The notes under the pieces are model-generated. The model saw only the letters and a program-made list of their open reading frames with translations, searched no databases and was not told where the DNA came from. Positions 1 through 12,300 of a stretch of 64,000 nt of DNA are shown here, piece after piece (position 1 is the first letter of the stretch; each line of letters starts with the position of its first letter). Source of the stretch: Dicaeum eximium (lineage: Eukaryota > Chordata > Aves > Passeriformes > Dicaeidae); contig VWZP01001589.1 of the NCBI GenBank assembly GCA_013396995.1, forward strand, positions 2,441,069 to 2,505,068, read 5' to 3'. Both the position numbers and the translations under genes were made by a program.

Positions 1-3000
1 GAAGGTAAAAGATCTAATTATAGGTGGGTTTTTTTACATCAGTATTGTGACGCTAACAACTTTAAAACGCAGAAATAATTTAATTTCTAAAACATGCATA
101 ATTGATTTCAAATATAGCCTAGATGCAAATATACTGACACAAAAGACACCATTCTTGTTGTCATGTGCAAAGAAGAATTGCTATTATAATTAAAATCCTC
201 AGAGAAACTTGTTCAAATATTTAGTGATTTTCAGGTCTTGCTAAATTGATGCTGATTATTTTTCAGATTCTGCAGCCTTCCAGCTTGGGGAGACATTTTT
301 GCTGTGAGTGTTACATGTTCACATAGATATCTCATTACCACTGAGGCTGAAACTTAAAATTAACAGGATGGTGGGGTTTTTTTCCAATTGTGATGACCAC
401 AGTACACAGGATATGCAGAGTATCTGGCAACTATAATGTCCTTCCTTCCTCCACCTCTTTAAATATTTGTTAACACTGTCTTTCTGCACATGCCGAATAT
501 TCTGTGAAGAAAACCCCATTAAATGATAAGGGTATAATGTGTGAGGAGGGAGATGGGGGCAGAGGGAGAGGCAGATGACTTAAGGAGCAAGCTGGAGGGA
601 AGAAACGAGGTGGTGTCTAATGGCTGCAGGTGGACAGCTGGTCCCTGGCCTGAGCTGATGCCATCTCTCTCACCAGGACATGGAGAAATTGCCAGTGGTG
701 ACAGATGACAGTGGGAGAAACTGGGTTTCACAGGGGACTGAGGGGGAGGTGTCTGAGCAAGGGGCAGGCATGACAGCTGAAGGTTGTGCTGGGGACTTTT
801 GGGCACATTGTACCTCCCAAGAACTGGGCATCCACTTTGGTAATGCCCTCCAAGGATGAGGATGTCACCAGTAGCAAAGTTGAGGTGGGATGCAGCAAAA
901 CTGGGAGCAGTGAGGAAAAAGTGATTTGGGGCAGGCTGTTTATCTGAGTGGAGATAGGGTGGGGTGGGGAAAGGGGCGTAAGAGGGAAGTTAAAAAGGTG
1001 ATCAAGAAAGCAAAAAGGAAAGGATAAGGGAGAGGAAGATAAGGTGTAGAAACAGTGTTATCTTGAGGTAGTTACAGAGCAGCCCAGCCTTGGCCACAGG
1101 CTCACAGCACCATTCAGGTCTCAGCCCAGCCTCCTGCTCACAGCCCTGAGGTCAGAATTAGTTGCTGCTGCCTTTGTCCAGTTGAAACTTGAAAAACTGG
1201 GGATCATCAGTTCCAGGATGCCTAAACTATTATCGGTCGTCTCACACACACCAAATTTCATCCCTGCATCCACAGCCCAGATGGCTGGAGGCAGTGGGGT
1301 GCTTCCCCTGGACACATTGGGCATGGACCTCCCTTACCAAAGCTGCACATTATGGCAATGCATCCCTCCAAAACTGTTTGGCATGTCCCCAATGACTATT
1401 TGAAAGCATCTCATCCTTTCTGCCCCTCCTTGTCCCCATATCTTAGGTCATCTGATGGACACAGACACAGGGCAGGGTTTGTAGGAGGTGAGTGACTCTA
1501 CAAATCAGGATCAACCAAAAATTTGCCACCGTTCACCTCACTTTAGCACTTTGCATTGAGCACTTTCCTGCAAAACTAAGGATAACATATAAGAAAGTGG
1601 TTTTAACTAGGATACAAATCATTTATGTAAACCAGGCTGCCTATCCAGTGTTTCAACTTTAATAAATTGTGACCTATTCATGACTTAACTCATTAAAAAT
1701 TTTGGTACCTAGTCATCTAATCACTCAGTTCTCTGCATTTATCAGATTAACCAGGACTACAGAGGCCCCATGTCCTTGCATTTCATTTTTGATTTACTAT
1801 TTACATTAAAAACTCTGTGATCCCAATGCCACCACCTCATCCTCAGGCAGCAAACTTTGTGATTTAACCACAGGAAATATTCTTTGTGCAGCCACAAGGC
1901 AGTAAAAGACCTAAAGAGGTCAGCAAGTCTAGGTCCTGCATCAAGGCCAGGGAAAATTACACATAAAAATAAACTGCCTAACCTGAAGACCTCTGGCTGT
2001 TTTAGCTCCACAACCAGCCATGCATGCTCTTCCACTGCTTCATATCCTTGGGATGTTACTGCAGCATGGTTGGACCTGCAGTCCCCAAATGTCCTCTGAT
2101 CTTTGCCTGTGCAGAGGCAATTCTCAGTCATTCCTGCCCAACTGTACCACCTTTCTGTTATCACTGCGGCAAAAGCCACCCCTATCTCAAATTCATCAAT
2201 TTTTTTTAATTCTAACCTTGTTCCTCTCTGCTCACATCTTCTTGTGGCCAAGAAAATCCATATAAGAGACACCTGGAGCTAGGTGTAAATTACCTGCTCT
2301 CTAATCTGGTGTGAGACACCAGTGAAGGTGTGGCTGGGTTCTCTCCATGTCAGCCTCCCACAGGCATTCTGTGTCCTCATAGACTCTAATTGTGCTCTGA
2401 TGCCCTCCAGGGCATTCTTTAATGAATTTTCCTTTGTAGTTATCTAGTTATTTTTACAAATAGTGTCAAACTTAGTATCTCCAAAACCTTTTTCCCACTC
2501 CCAAATTCATTTGACAATAGGCAATAATTTCATAATTATTCAGGGGAAATAATACAGGCTTCTGATACCAAAAGTGACAGTTCTTTAGAAAATAATAAAA
2601 GATTGGTCAAGGCATTTTGTGCCCACGATAGTTAAAGAATTTCTTCATTGGCTTAGCAAAATTAGATTAATCCACTCCTATTCCTGCTATAATTTTCAAG
2701 CCCTGTCATAGAATTATAACTCTTAAAGCAGAGTCTCAGGATTGGAGAGGATGAGATACTTAAGTACTAAGAAAAAAACAGATGAAAGAGTTGCTTGTTC
2801 CATGCAAAAATACACTATGATACTCAATTCAAGAGGTAGCTGTTTTCTATCTAGAATACCAAACTAAATGTAGAGGTGTATTTAGTGCAAAACTTTGTTT
2901 CTAATTTTAAAGAGTTACTTTGAGGGTAGGTTTTTTTTGGTGGTTGATGTGCCAGTTTGTTTTGGTTTGAGGTGTTTTTTTGTTTGTTTGAGTGGTTTGG

Positions 3001-5104
3001 GGGTTTTTTTGCATGATTGGTTGGTTTGGTTGATTGCTGGGATTTTTCTTTTTTACAGTAGAGAGTGCTGTTATTTTCAAATTGACTTCACAGTGTTCCA
3101 GACAACAATAAGCTTCTGATTCTGTTTTTTTTCCCCTCCCAAAATGTCTGTTCAAAAGAAGGAAGAAAAGCTATTTGTACTGTGCCAGCACTTTAGATAT
3201 GTGGAATAGTTTCTAGTTGACACATTTCATCACTAGAGGGAAAGCATTACAGTGCTCGTCTCAGCAATGCTGGTAGGCACACTCTTCTCTGGAGCTGCAA
3301 AATGTGCAACAGGTTTCAGCTGGGATGCAAAAGTCAGCACCTGCCCCACGCCCTGCTCCAGCCCTCACATCCCTGAGGGTGATCTACATTCCTATAAGAA
3401 AGACAGAAATGAAAGAGAAATGCTAACAAGGGAGCAAACCTGATCTTCAGTCCTATCTCTTTGGGATTTTACAGTACATTTTACCTTTGACTTCATTTGG
3501 TAGAAGTCAAAGTGAGTCAATGACAGGATTTCTAGTGTAAATGTTTAATTTCAAGATAATTTTGATTTCTGTCTCCAGAAACACTGTTTTTACTGTTTTT
3601 ACAGTGATCTTCTGAAGTGAAGCACTACAGAAATAGGTATTGCATATGTATCTGGCATTAATTAGGTATTCAGTCAAATACTCATTTTTAATGGAAGAGT
3701 TGCCACAATTCAATTCTTACTTTTTTTTCCTCTTTAAATAGTTGTATGCTCCTTACCCTTCAAATATTTAATCTAATTATCAAGATATTTCAAACCTGAA
3801 CTTGATGCTATGAATGAAAGAAATAATAAAGAGATTTCTGAGTGATTTCTTGATAGAAAAATCCTTACTTTTCCATTCATGCTTTTAGGGTTTTTGTTTT
3901 GCTTTGCTTTCCTGTCCCTTGCAGTACTACACACCAGTAACTACTTTGCTGCTCTGGCATCCTACTCACAGATGCTGAAAGATGGAATAAATCTTTGGAT
4001 TGACACACGGTTACATTGACTTATACTAGGATTACCCTAAGCTCTGATCAGGCTTCTATATAATTTCCCAATTATATTGTTCCTTTAACCCACTGAAAAT
4101 TGATTTTCATCTTCTTACACAACTTTCTTTGAATGCAGTTGAGGATTAGATTACAAAAATTTCAGGCTTCACAGATGACTGCCTGAACCCAAGCCTCATT
4201 AAACCCTCAGAGATCAGACTGAAGAAATACTTGCTATAATTCTAGCTTCAAACAGCTGTCAAAGTCCATCCAACTTTCAATGTTTCCTATTCTGTTCCAA
4301 AAACTCGAGTAGCTCTGTGCTTGCATCACAAACTGTTTACACAGTAATACATCAGGTGTCCTGGGAGGCTTTTTCTGCTAATGGTGTTTCATCTCCTGTG
4401 AACAAATACTTCAGCAGACATATTACAACCATTTAAAAAGGACTTAAAAGGGTTTTAGCTTCTATTCATAAATAACAGCAACTAGCAGAGAGAAGAACAA
4501 GATGAAAGAGAACAGGAATAGAGGGAGGAAAATAAAAAGCTAGGGAAATTGCAATCAGGTTACAAGCAATGGTTGGTCAAGTCACACTGGTGGAGACACC
4601 AACAACCTGCTTCCACAGTGTCTTAGGCTACCACCTCTGTCTTGTTGCTGCAGCTCACTTTTTGCTGGTGCAGGCAGGCAGGACTTCTAATTTATCTGTT
4701 TTGGAGTGAGAAATACCAAAAAAACCCCAATAATTCAGGACTGTTTCTAGATTTTTTTTTTTCCCCTCCAAAGAAATAAGTATCTTGGGGAAAAGGAAAT
4801 TAACTTGCAGAAATCTTCGAATAGTGGTCCCTTACTCATGTGGGTTGGCTGCCCTGCAGCTGATTTAATTGCTCTTAATGCTTTAGAATTTAATTCAGAA
4901 TTTAAAATTTAAATGCTTTAGAATAGAAAAATAAATAATTTTCTCTACTCACTGATTTAGCCAAAGTGCCTATGACAAATTTCATAGTGGTGCTTTTGGT
5001 GTGGAGCTTATATCTTTAGCCTGGAGCCAAGGAGCAACCTCTTTCAGTATTGTCTGCATACACATGTATACATGTACATTGTATACAAACTCACAGAAAA
5101 AGCT
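1..5104. other. Intergenic, no gene recognised
   Basis: AT-rich sequence with short chance open frames in both strands. The longest, on the minus strand at 1,757-2,272 (171 codons), resembles no family I know, lacks a recognisable domain and has no convincing splice context. A T/G-rich stretch at 2,930-3,020 is low complexity. I see no RNA gene or clear transposon here. Confidence 0.6.
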
Positions 5105-5262
5105 CAGTTAGAAAGATCTTCCTGATCTCATCTAGTCTGATCCCTGCTCAAAGCAGGGCCAGCCTTGAAGTTACAGTCAATGTCAAAATTAGATCAGATC
5201 TCTCAGGGTCATGTCTTGTCAAGTTCTGATTATCTCCAAGGATGGAGATCTATGCTCTTTCC
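5105..5262 (-). mobile_element. Old CR1 LINE 3' fragment
   Basis: The text around 5,127-5,155 (tctagtctgatccctgctca) and the later 'ctccaaggatggagat' (5,236-5,251) correspond to the reverse complement of the conserved CR1 3' region found throughout bird genomes. The copy is diverged, with small deletions, and carries no coding capacity. Boundaries are approximate. Confidence 0.7.
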
Positions 5263-8200
5263 ATAATAAACAAGTGGCTTAGATCTAGAGCACAGACAGC
5301 TCAAGGACTTAACCTTTTGGGGTTTGTCTGCAAAATAAATTAAGGACATTAGTGGAAAGGACCATGTAAAAGCATAGACACTTCACCCCCATTCACTAGA
5401 TCCAGACCTGGGTTTCAATTATAATCTACTGCTCTGATGATTAATTTTGCTTTTTCAATTCCAGTGTTTTACTCTCACCCTAATATCACAAAAATCATAG
5501 GTATTTTTGCTCTTAGGAGAAAAAATTAATTACAATATGTGCAGGTATGCAATTTAAGGGTTAAACTTAAAATTGTATCACGATGTTTCCTTTTAAGTTC
5601 TCTCTCACCCATGGACACTAAAACACTTCTTTTACTGATTAATAGATTCTGGCAATCAAATAGTCCAAAGTTTTATTGGCAGGACTGAACTCTTTTGCAC
5701 TTTATCAATGATGAACCTTTTCAGAGAGCTATAAAAGTAATTAGTTAGGCTTTTTAATAAATTACCTGGGGGAAAAAATCTCAGTGACCACCTCAGACTT
5801 GTCAGTAAAATATTAAAATAAATTGGTGAAAATATTGGTTTGTTTCAAGGTAAGTTTCAAAATGTGTCATTTGATCAATTCCACCTTTATTTTGGAAATC
5901 TATGCAAAATATTGATATTTTACATTATAAAATATAGTTACTTAAAAATATAATTTTTTTGAGAAAAAACTAGCACAGGCAATGTTTTAAACACGCAAAA
6001 TATTGAATAGCTAGGTAAATTTTTTCAGCTAGGTAGGACCCAAGTGAAATACAGGATGAGACTGGAGAACAAAGGCTGCTGTAACTTATGTCAAAGTAAT
6101 TTCAGATGTTCTTTATGCTGCTAAAGGTCTCTCTGTTCACCAGTGAAGATTGCTGAGCCCATGGAGACATTGCCCTGTCTGCATTCTTCATCCATCACAG
6201 TCATGGCCACTGCAAAACCCTCACCTATGAAGATGGACTTCTACTAATATGCAGATTAGTAAACTGGGTTATACACCAACCTGGCACAAAGCTGACATCT
6301 CCAGCAGAATGGGGCTAAATCCACCAGTCCTTGTCTTTCAGAGCTATTTGGATCAGCAGGATGCTTTAGAGCATTTTTCCCCAAATGAGGTAAAAACTCC
6401 AGAATCCTTCTCTTTTTACCTGCCTCCCATCTCTTAGAAGAAAAGTTCAGCCAAGTTTATACCAACACCATTCCTCCCAGATCATGCCCTCAGGGACTTT
6501 ACACAGAAGAACATCTATTTTATCGTTCCTGCAATCAAGGTGTCAATCTGCTCAGCCTGGTTAATTCCTGGGAATTCTCTGGAAACACATATAGATGCTA
6601 CTGCAGTCATTCAGAAAAAACTTAAGTCAGATGGGAAAGCTTTTTGTGGATACTTAGAGGCAACACCTAGGCATAGTTTCTAGGACCTTTAGTTTTGGAC
6701 ATTGGGCAATACTTTTGTCTGGCTTCTGACACTCTCAGCAACAGCACATCAGCAGCAGGAAATAAAACAGGATCAAGGCCCAGGCCCCCACTGCACAGAC
6801 CTAGTCCAGGCAGCTCTATTCCTCTCAGGGGGTGTGAGTGGCACTACACCCACAGCAGCAGCCAGACTACCTGCAGAGAATGAGCATATCCAAGGAGCTT
6901 GGTCACTGCCCACTGACACAGCACTCCATGGAGTGCTCACTCCACAGAGCTGTGGTCAAGGGAGACAGCTTCATGATGAGATGACCACAAAGCAGGGAAG
7001 TTGCTTCTGTAACCCCAGCTGGCTTCTCTCTGCTAGCCCAGGCCTCTTGTGAGTTGGAATTGCAATCAGCTCCTCTTGTCCTGCCTTCCAGGCAGAATAT
7101 CAGCACACCAACATCACTACATTGAGAAGCCTGATCCCAAACCCATCCTTTAACAAGGCCTCATTTTTCATTTACCTGAATAAAGGCAGCACTTAATCTG
7201 AATCTAACCCTAGCCCTAGCTCAGTCTGTACTATACTGTCTTCAAGTTGTTTGCATTCCATTTTCCTTTTGGGACATCAGAAGGCAGCTATGACCCACCA
7301 AAGCATTTGTCCTGTGCTCAGTCTCCAGCTTCCTAAAGCTAAAACTACAAATGCAGCATCAGTCATAATCTTACCAAAATATCCTCCACTTAGAAAGTGG
7401 GTTGATCAAGAGATGAAATGGGGTAAAGTTAAGAATACTAGTTATGAAACAATAGCCAAGATTGTTATGAAATGAATGAATTTTTCCCTCTTGCCCAAGA
7501 TATTAAAATTTACTGTCTGCAAAAACTTGGTCATCAAACCCAGAAAGTATTCTGTGTTTCTTTATGAAGTTGACCTGGCAAGGGGATCCTGGCACATGAC
7601 CCACGTTTAACTTAGGCCAAAAGAGAGAAAAAAGAGCATTATCTGGTATTGCCAGAGCAAAATTCATCTTGCTACCTCAGACAGAGGCCAGCATTTTTCA
7701 AAACAGTTCCAGCCCTCTCTGCCTCTCTTTGAGGACACCATGATTTGGTGGCTCCTGACATAGGAGAACCAAAAGGGTTGGGGCTTTAAGTATGGACCTG
7801 AGGCTACAGTGAAGGTCTGGCTTCTGGCAGGACCTCCACCACCACGGGAGGCCACTGCCCCAGGGCCAAGGACAGCACAAGGGATGAGGTTACAGAGCCA
7901 TAACTCGAGGGTGTTGAGAAGGCAGCAGGGGCTGACCAGCAGGCTGGCAACTGCAGGGCTCTCTGGACAAGCCTGCATTCACTTTCTTGTGAGGGTCCCA
8001 CACCAGCTGCCCCATGGGGGATGGTTTGCTGGGTCAGGGGCTCATCCCAAGAGTATGATGGAGCTCCAGGAAGAACCTGTGAGCACATGCATGTGGAGCC
8101 ATGGGCTCAAGCTGGGTATCAGACCCTGCAAAGCCCAGTGCAGGAAGGTGACTGGGCTGGCCAGGGTTTGCTGGGCTGAACTGTGGGCTACTTTCTGTAA

Positions 8201-8948
8201 TTAGCACCACAACATTTCAGCACTTAAGGTTACACAGGATGCCTAGACCAGGGTTAGGTTTGGGATAATTTTTCAGGATGCATGAGAACCCAGGTTTAAA
8301 AAAATGGATTGTCCAGCACACCCTGCAGGCTGCAGCCCCTTAAAGCCAGCTCCTTCAGGTAACAGGACAAAAGGCTTTGCTTTGGCTCTGTAGAGCTTTG
8401 GGATGGAAATTTTGCTTTGCCTAGATCTGCACGAGGCTCTCCTTTTTTCTGGGATTGATTTGCTGCTTTAACAGCCATTTTTCTAATGACCAAGTAGCTA
8501 CTCTGAACTTGCATTGCTTACCTTCCAAAGGTATAACCATGGCTTTTGTACAGAGAGCAGCAACATGCAGCTCTTGTGAGGGGGGTGAAACTTCTACAGT
8601 CTTAGCAGAATGATGCAATGCAGGCGTGGTATGAGAGAAAAGGCTGTAAAGGTGGGATCCTAAGAGGTGCTGTAGAGGAGTACAGGCACAGGATGTTGGA
8701 GACAGGGCATGGGCTGATGCTGAGCACTACAGGGCTATAACCAGCACACCAGTGGTGAGCAACAGAAGTGCTGACCTGGAAGCTGAAAAAAACCCATCTT
8801 AGGAGTAATGAAAATTAAAAATAACAAAAGGAAAGAACAAGTGTCTAGCTAAAATGTACCACATACAGAAAATTCAGATGTAACATCAAACTGCAGACCA
8901 ATGAAGGAAGAAAAAAGGGAAATATGGATCCCATTAAGTGGGTCCCTA
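5263..8948. other. Intergenic, no gene recognised
   Basis: No recognisable coding exon. A moderately GC-rich stretch at 7.8-8.2 kb holds open frames on both strands that look like by-products of base composition. A short CCCTAG/CCCTAA-like string near 7,205-7,221 is too short to call an interstitial telomere. Confidence 0.5.
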
Positions 8949-8979
8949 GAGGAGGAGGAGGAGGAGGAGGAGGAGGAAA
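8949..8979. repeat. (GGA)n tract, left side of gap
   Basis: Nearly pure GGA trinucleotide repeat running into the assembly gap that begins at 8,981. It is preceded by the 11-mer cattaagtggg (8,932-8,942), which recurs on the far side of the gap. Confidence 0.95.
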
Positions 8980-8980
8980 G

Positions 8981-9060
8981 NNNNNNNNNNNNNNNNNNNN
9001 NNNNNNNNNNNNNNNNNNNNNNNNNNNNNNNNNNNNNNNNNNNNNNNNNNNNNNNNNNNN
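8981..9060. other. Assembly gap of 80 N
   Basis: Eighty consecutive N inside a GGA-rich simple repeat. The true length is unknown because the gap lies in a tract that assemblers commonly collapse. Confidence 0.99.
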
Positions 9061-9085
9061 TAGTGAGCACATTAAGTGGGGGCGT

Positions 9086-9147
9086 GGAGGAGGAGGAGGA
9101 GGAGGAGGAGGAAGAGGAAGAGGAAGAAACCACCACCACCATCACCA
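9086..9147. repeat. (GGA)n then (CCA)n tract, right side of gap
   Basis: GGA repeat grading through GAAGAG variants (9,086-9,128), then switching to ACC/ATC units (about 9,129-9,147). It is preceded by the same 11-mer cattaagtggg (9,070-9,080) found before the left tract. Confidence 0.95.
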
Positions 9148-9341
9148 TACTTATCCCACTGAAGGATCAAAGGCTGTTGCCTGGCCATATCCACTCCCAC
9201 CAGGCTGAAGCCATTGGCCCAGAGGAACAGTGGAAGAGTGAGTGGGATACCAGAGGAAAGGAGGAGAGCATACACCATGTGTACATAACAGTTCTGGCTG
9301 TATTATTATTACGGAGGCTTTCCAAAAATAATTTTGAAAAT

Positions 9342-9357
9342 CAAACAAACAAACAAA
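9342..9357. repeat. (CAAA)n microsatellite
   Basis: Four tandem CAAA units, with a short (TTA)n run just upstream at 9,301-9,311. Confidence 0.9.
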
Positions 9358-12300
9358 CCTGCAGAATAACAACTTTTCTATTAGTCTGATAAGACTTCAA
9401 TTACACTAATGCTAAATTCTTGGCTAGTGCTGGAGTCAGAGTTTGGTTTAAGGTTGGATTCATGGCTCAGGTTTGGAGGGTTTTTCCAGAAGAGCCTGGA
9501 CTGCCAAAGGGCTGTCAGGTGTGGCTGAGCTAAACCCATGTCATTCACTGTGATCCCTTCACATCTGTATCTACCTTTTTGCACATATTCTCAACTCTAA
9601 CAAAAGCATTGGTCCCTGTTCAGTGACCCTGTGCAGAGGCAAAGCTCAGCAACCCTTGCAGGTATCAGCTGACAATTTAACCTACCACCACCTTTTTTAA
9701 CTTATCAGTTGCCTTGGTATATCCCAAATTCCAGCTATGGCCAGGTTGTGGGTAAGGATGATGGCTCACAGACCTGTGAGTAGCAGTAGGCTGTAGCTGA
9801 GTCTGACTGGTACCACCAGCACTCCCACAGCTTCCCAGCTGCTCTGCTGCTTCTGCCTAAAGCTGGAGGCTTGGAGCTTAGTAAAGGCTGATGCTGAGCC
9901 AACAGGCAGGGAAATGGAGAGAGGCTTCCCATGGAGACCCCAAAACAGCTCACTGTCCCCAAAGCAGTCTCAGTTTTCCTTTGGGCTTCCTGCTCTCTGG
10001 TGTCTCTGAACTCGGCTTAGGTCTGAGGGAATACATAACTCTGAACATTTTTCTTTCCAATTTGGATACTGGAGCGTGACAACGGCTCTTAGGCAACAGA
10101 AATAGTTAATTAAGCAGGGAACCTCTGAATGGAGTTGTCATGCAACAGGGTCAGTTTAACTCTTTTGCCTTGGACTCTGTCCCGAGACTGTTGCCTCCAC
10201 ATAGACCAGAAGGACACAAAGTTCAAGTAAACAAAAGATTATTGGTCTGCTTGGGCAACTGGGAAGGACAGGAAAGATAAATTAAACTGCCTGGATAACC
10301 ATAAAAAGATTGATTGTTGCTACATGGTAGGGATGGAGAAAGGATAAGAGGTTTATCCAAGTTTTGTGGTGACAAAAGATAGAAAAGACAACAAGAACAA
10401 AGCCCTTTCCACTTGTATTTGTATGAAAATTATTTAGCACATAGACACTGACTTAAAAAATTTACTGAGTATCTAGGAGGGAAAAGTTTCTTATAATTTT
10501 TCTCCTTTTAAAAGAAATTAAGACCAAATGCAAAGACAATGCTTACTTAAAAAAAGATCAGTCACCTTATATTCTTTTCTGTTTATACCCTTCAGGTTTA
10601 AAAATAATTTTCTAAGATTAAAAAGTATCTTTGACCTATCATTACACTGAAAAAAATAGATCTTAAGGGTTTTTTCCACAATTTTTTATCATTAAATGTT
10701 TTTAGTAAATAGTAATTTTTTACAGAAGAAAGGACAACACTACTCTAATTCAAAATGTTAGCTTCATTATGTCTCTGCAGTTAAGCCCACAGCCTCATGT
10801 AACTATTTTCCTCATCCCCACAGAAAACCTTTTTGACTGTTAATCAACTTAACAAATCCCCTGCAAGGATCCCAGTACATGGTCCCTTAGCACAACTTCG
10901 TGATGCCTCGCTTCTAAGGTCACTGAATTTCTCCTCATTAACATCTCCTTGCGTGACACAGCTGATCCTGGCACATCTTCAAAAGAGCCCCTCCAAGCCC
11001 TCAGGGAGGTGTTTGCTCTGAGAGCTTAGCAGCCTTCAGAGGTGCCTGTGAAAGGATATTGCAAACAAACACACACCAGCAGAAAAGGAAGAGTTACTGA
11101 AACACGAGAGGCAGCCCTGAACCATCATCACCCTTACGACCCAACCCGCTACAGCCAGGCGTGTTTAAAACCCTTCAGCTGGAGCTTTTAAACCCTTGGC
11201 CACAGAGGCTTCAGCAATGCCTTCAGCCAAAACACCAGCACTGGCAAGCATTGCGAAAACACACAACACATTATATGAATCTTCTGTGGTGGGTGTGCAG
11301 CACTTTTTCCTCCTCTGAACCATGAGTACTTAAAAACAATGAAACCCACCAGGAATGTAGGCATCCTCCAAAAACTCCCCTGGACACAGACCAAGGCCCT
11401 CCATGACTCAGAGCTCTGTTATTTCAGCAAGGTCAGAGTGAGTTAGCCTGAACTTATGGCCAAGAAGCATTTGGCCCAACATTTGTTAATGGCAGTTTCC
11501 TTCTGCCTCTGCCTAACTTTCAATTAAAGGCACAGCAAAACTGGGGAAGTGGGGCTGAGTGGGGTGTTCATACAGATCCCACAGCTGCCCCTGTCTATGT
11601 CATGCTCTGCATCACCCTGCTGGGGACAGAAAAGCTTTGAAAGAAGAAAACACTGCAGCAGAACTCACAAAAGCCATGTAATCCTATATGGTATAGATGT
11701 GAAGGAAAAAAATAATGAATCAGCTCAACCTCTTAGAAAACCTTTTGTTCCTTACTGATCACATTGTCTGGCAACAGAACAGCTCTATGTTTGGGTTGAG
11801 TTCTTTGTCTTGGCTTTATTTTGGCACAGCTACAAAACCCAGACACAGGTTTTGCTCCACAGGAAAAGGAATTAAGGACTCGAAAGAATGTGGAAGAGAG
11901 CTAATCATTCTTAAGTAAAAGTGTGAACAGAAGTTTTCAAAAAGAAAAGAACTGTTCAGTGCTCAGTACTCAAAGACGAGCAGCTAAGTCTGAGAATTTG
12001 ATGTGTAATGAGACCTTTCCCTTTCTGTTATTAACATAAATCTCCATATATGGAGCCAGATAAACATTTGGCAAGATTTCATCAGCACAGAACAAAAATC
12101 CAGCTAGGCTTTGGCATTAAGCAACCTTAGGACTGACTTTAGCTCAGTGAATCTGTTTATTTTGCTCAAGTGTTTTTAATAAAAACTGCCTCTTTTTCAT
12201 ATCTGTGGCTCCAAGAAGTGCAGCTACCTTGACACTAGGTTTCAAGGTTGGAGTACAAATGGAAGAAGGGGGTGAAGGTGACCTTGTTTTACTGGCATAA

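Noticed and set aside
1757..2272. Minus-strand 171-codon open frame
   Set aside because: No recognisable motif, no splice partners and no compositional change. I could not connect it to any family, so it is left as intergenic.
7205..7221. Telomere-like CCCTAA/CCCTAG units
   Set aside because: Only about three imperfect units, which is within chance for AT-rich sequence.
8845..9389. Open frames of poly-Glu, poly-Gly and poly-Ser around the 80-N gap
   Set aside because: They are translations of the GGA/CCA simple repeat and of N bases, with no gene evidence.
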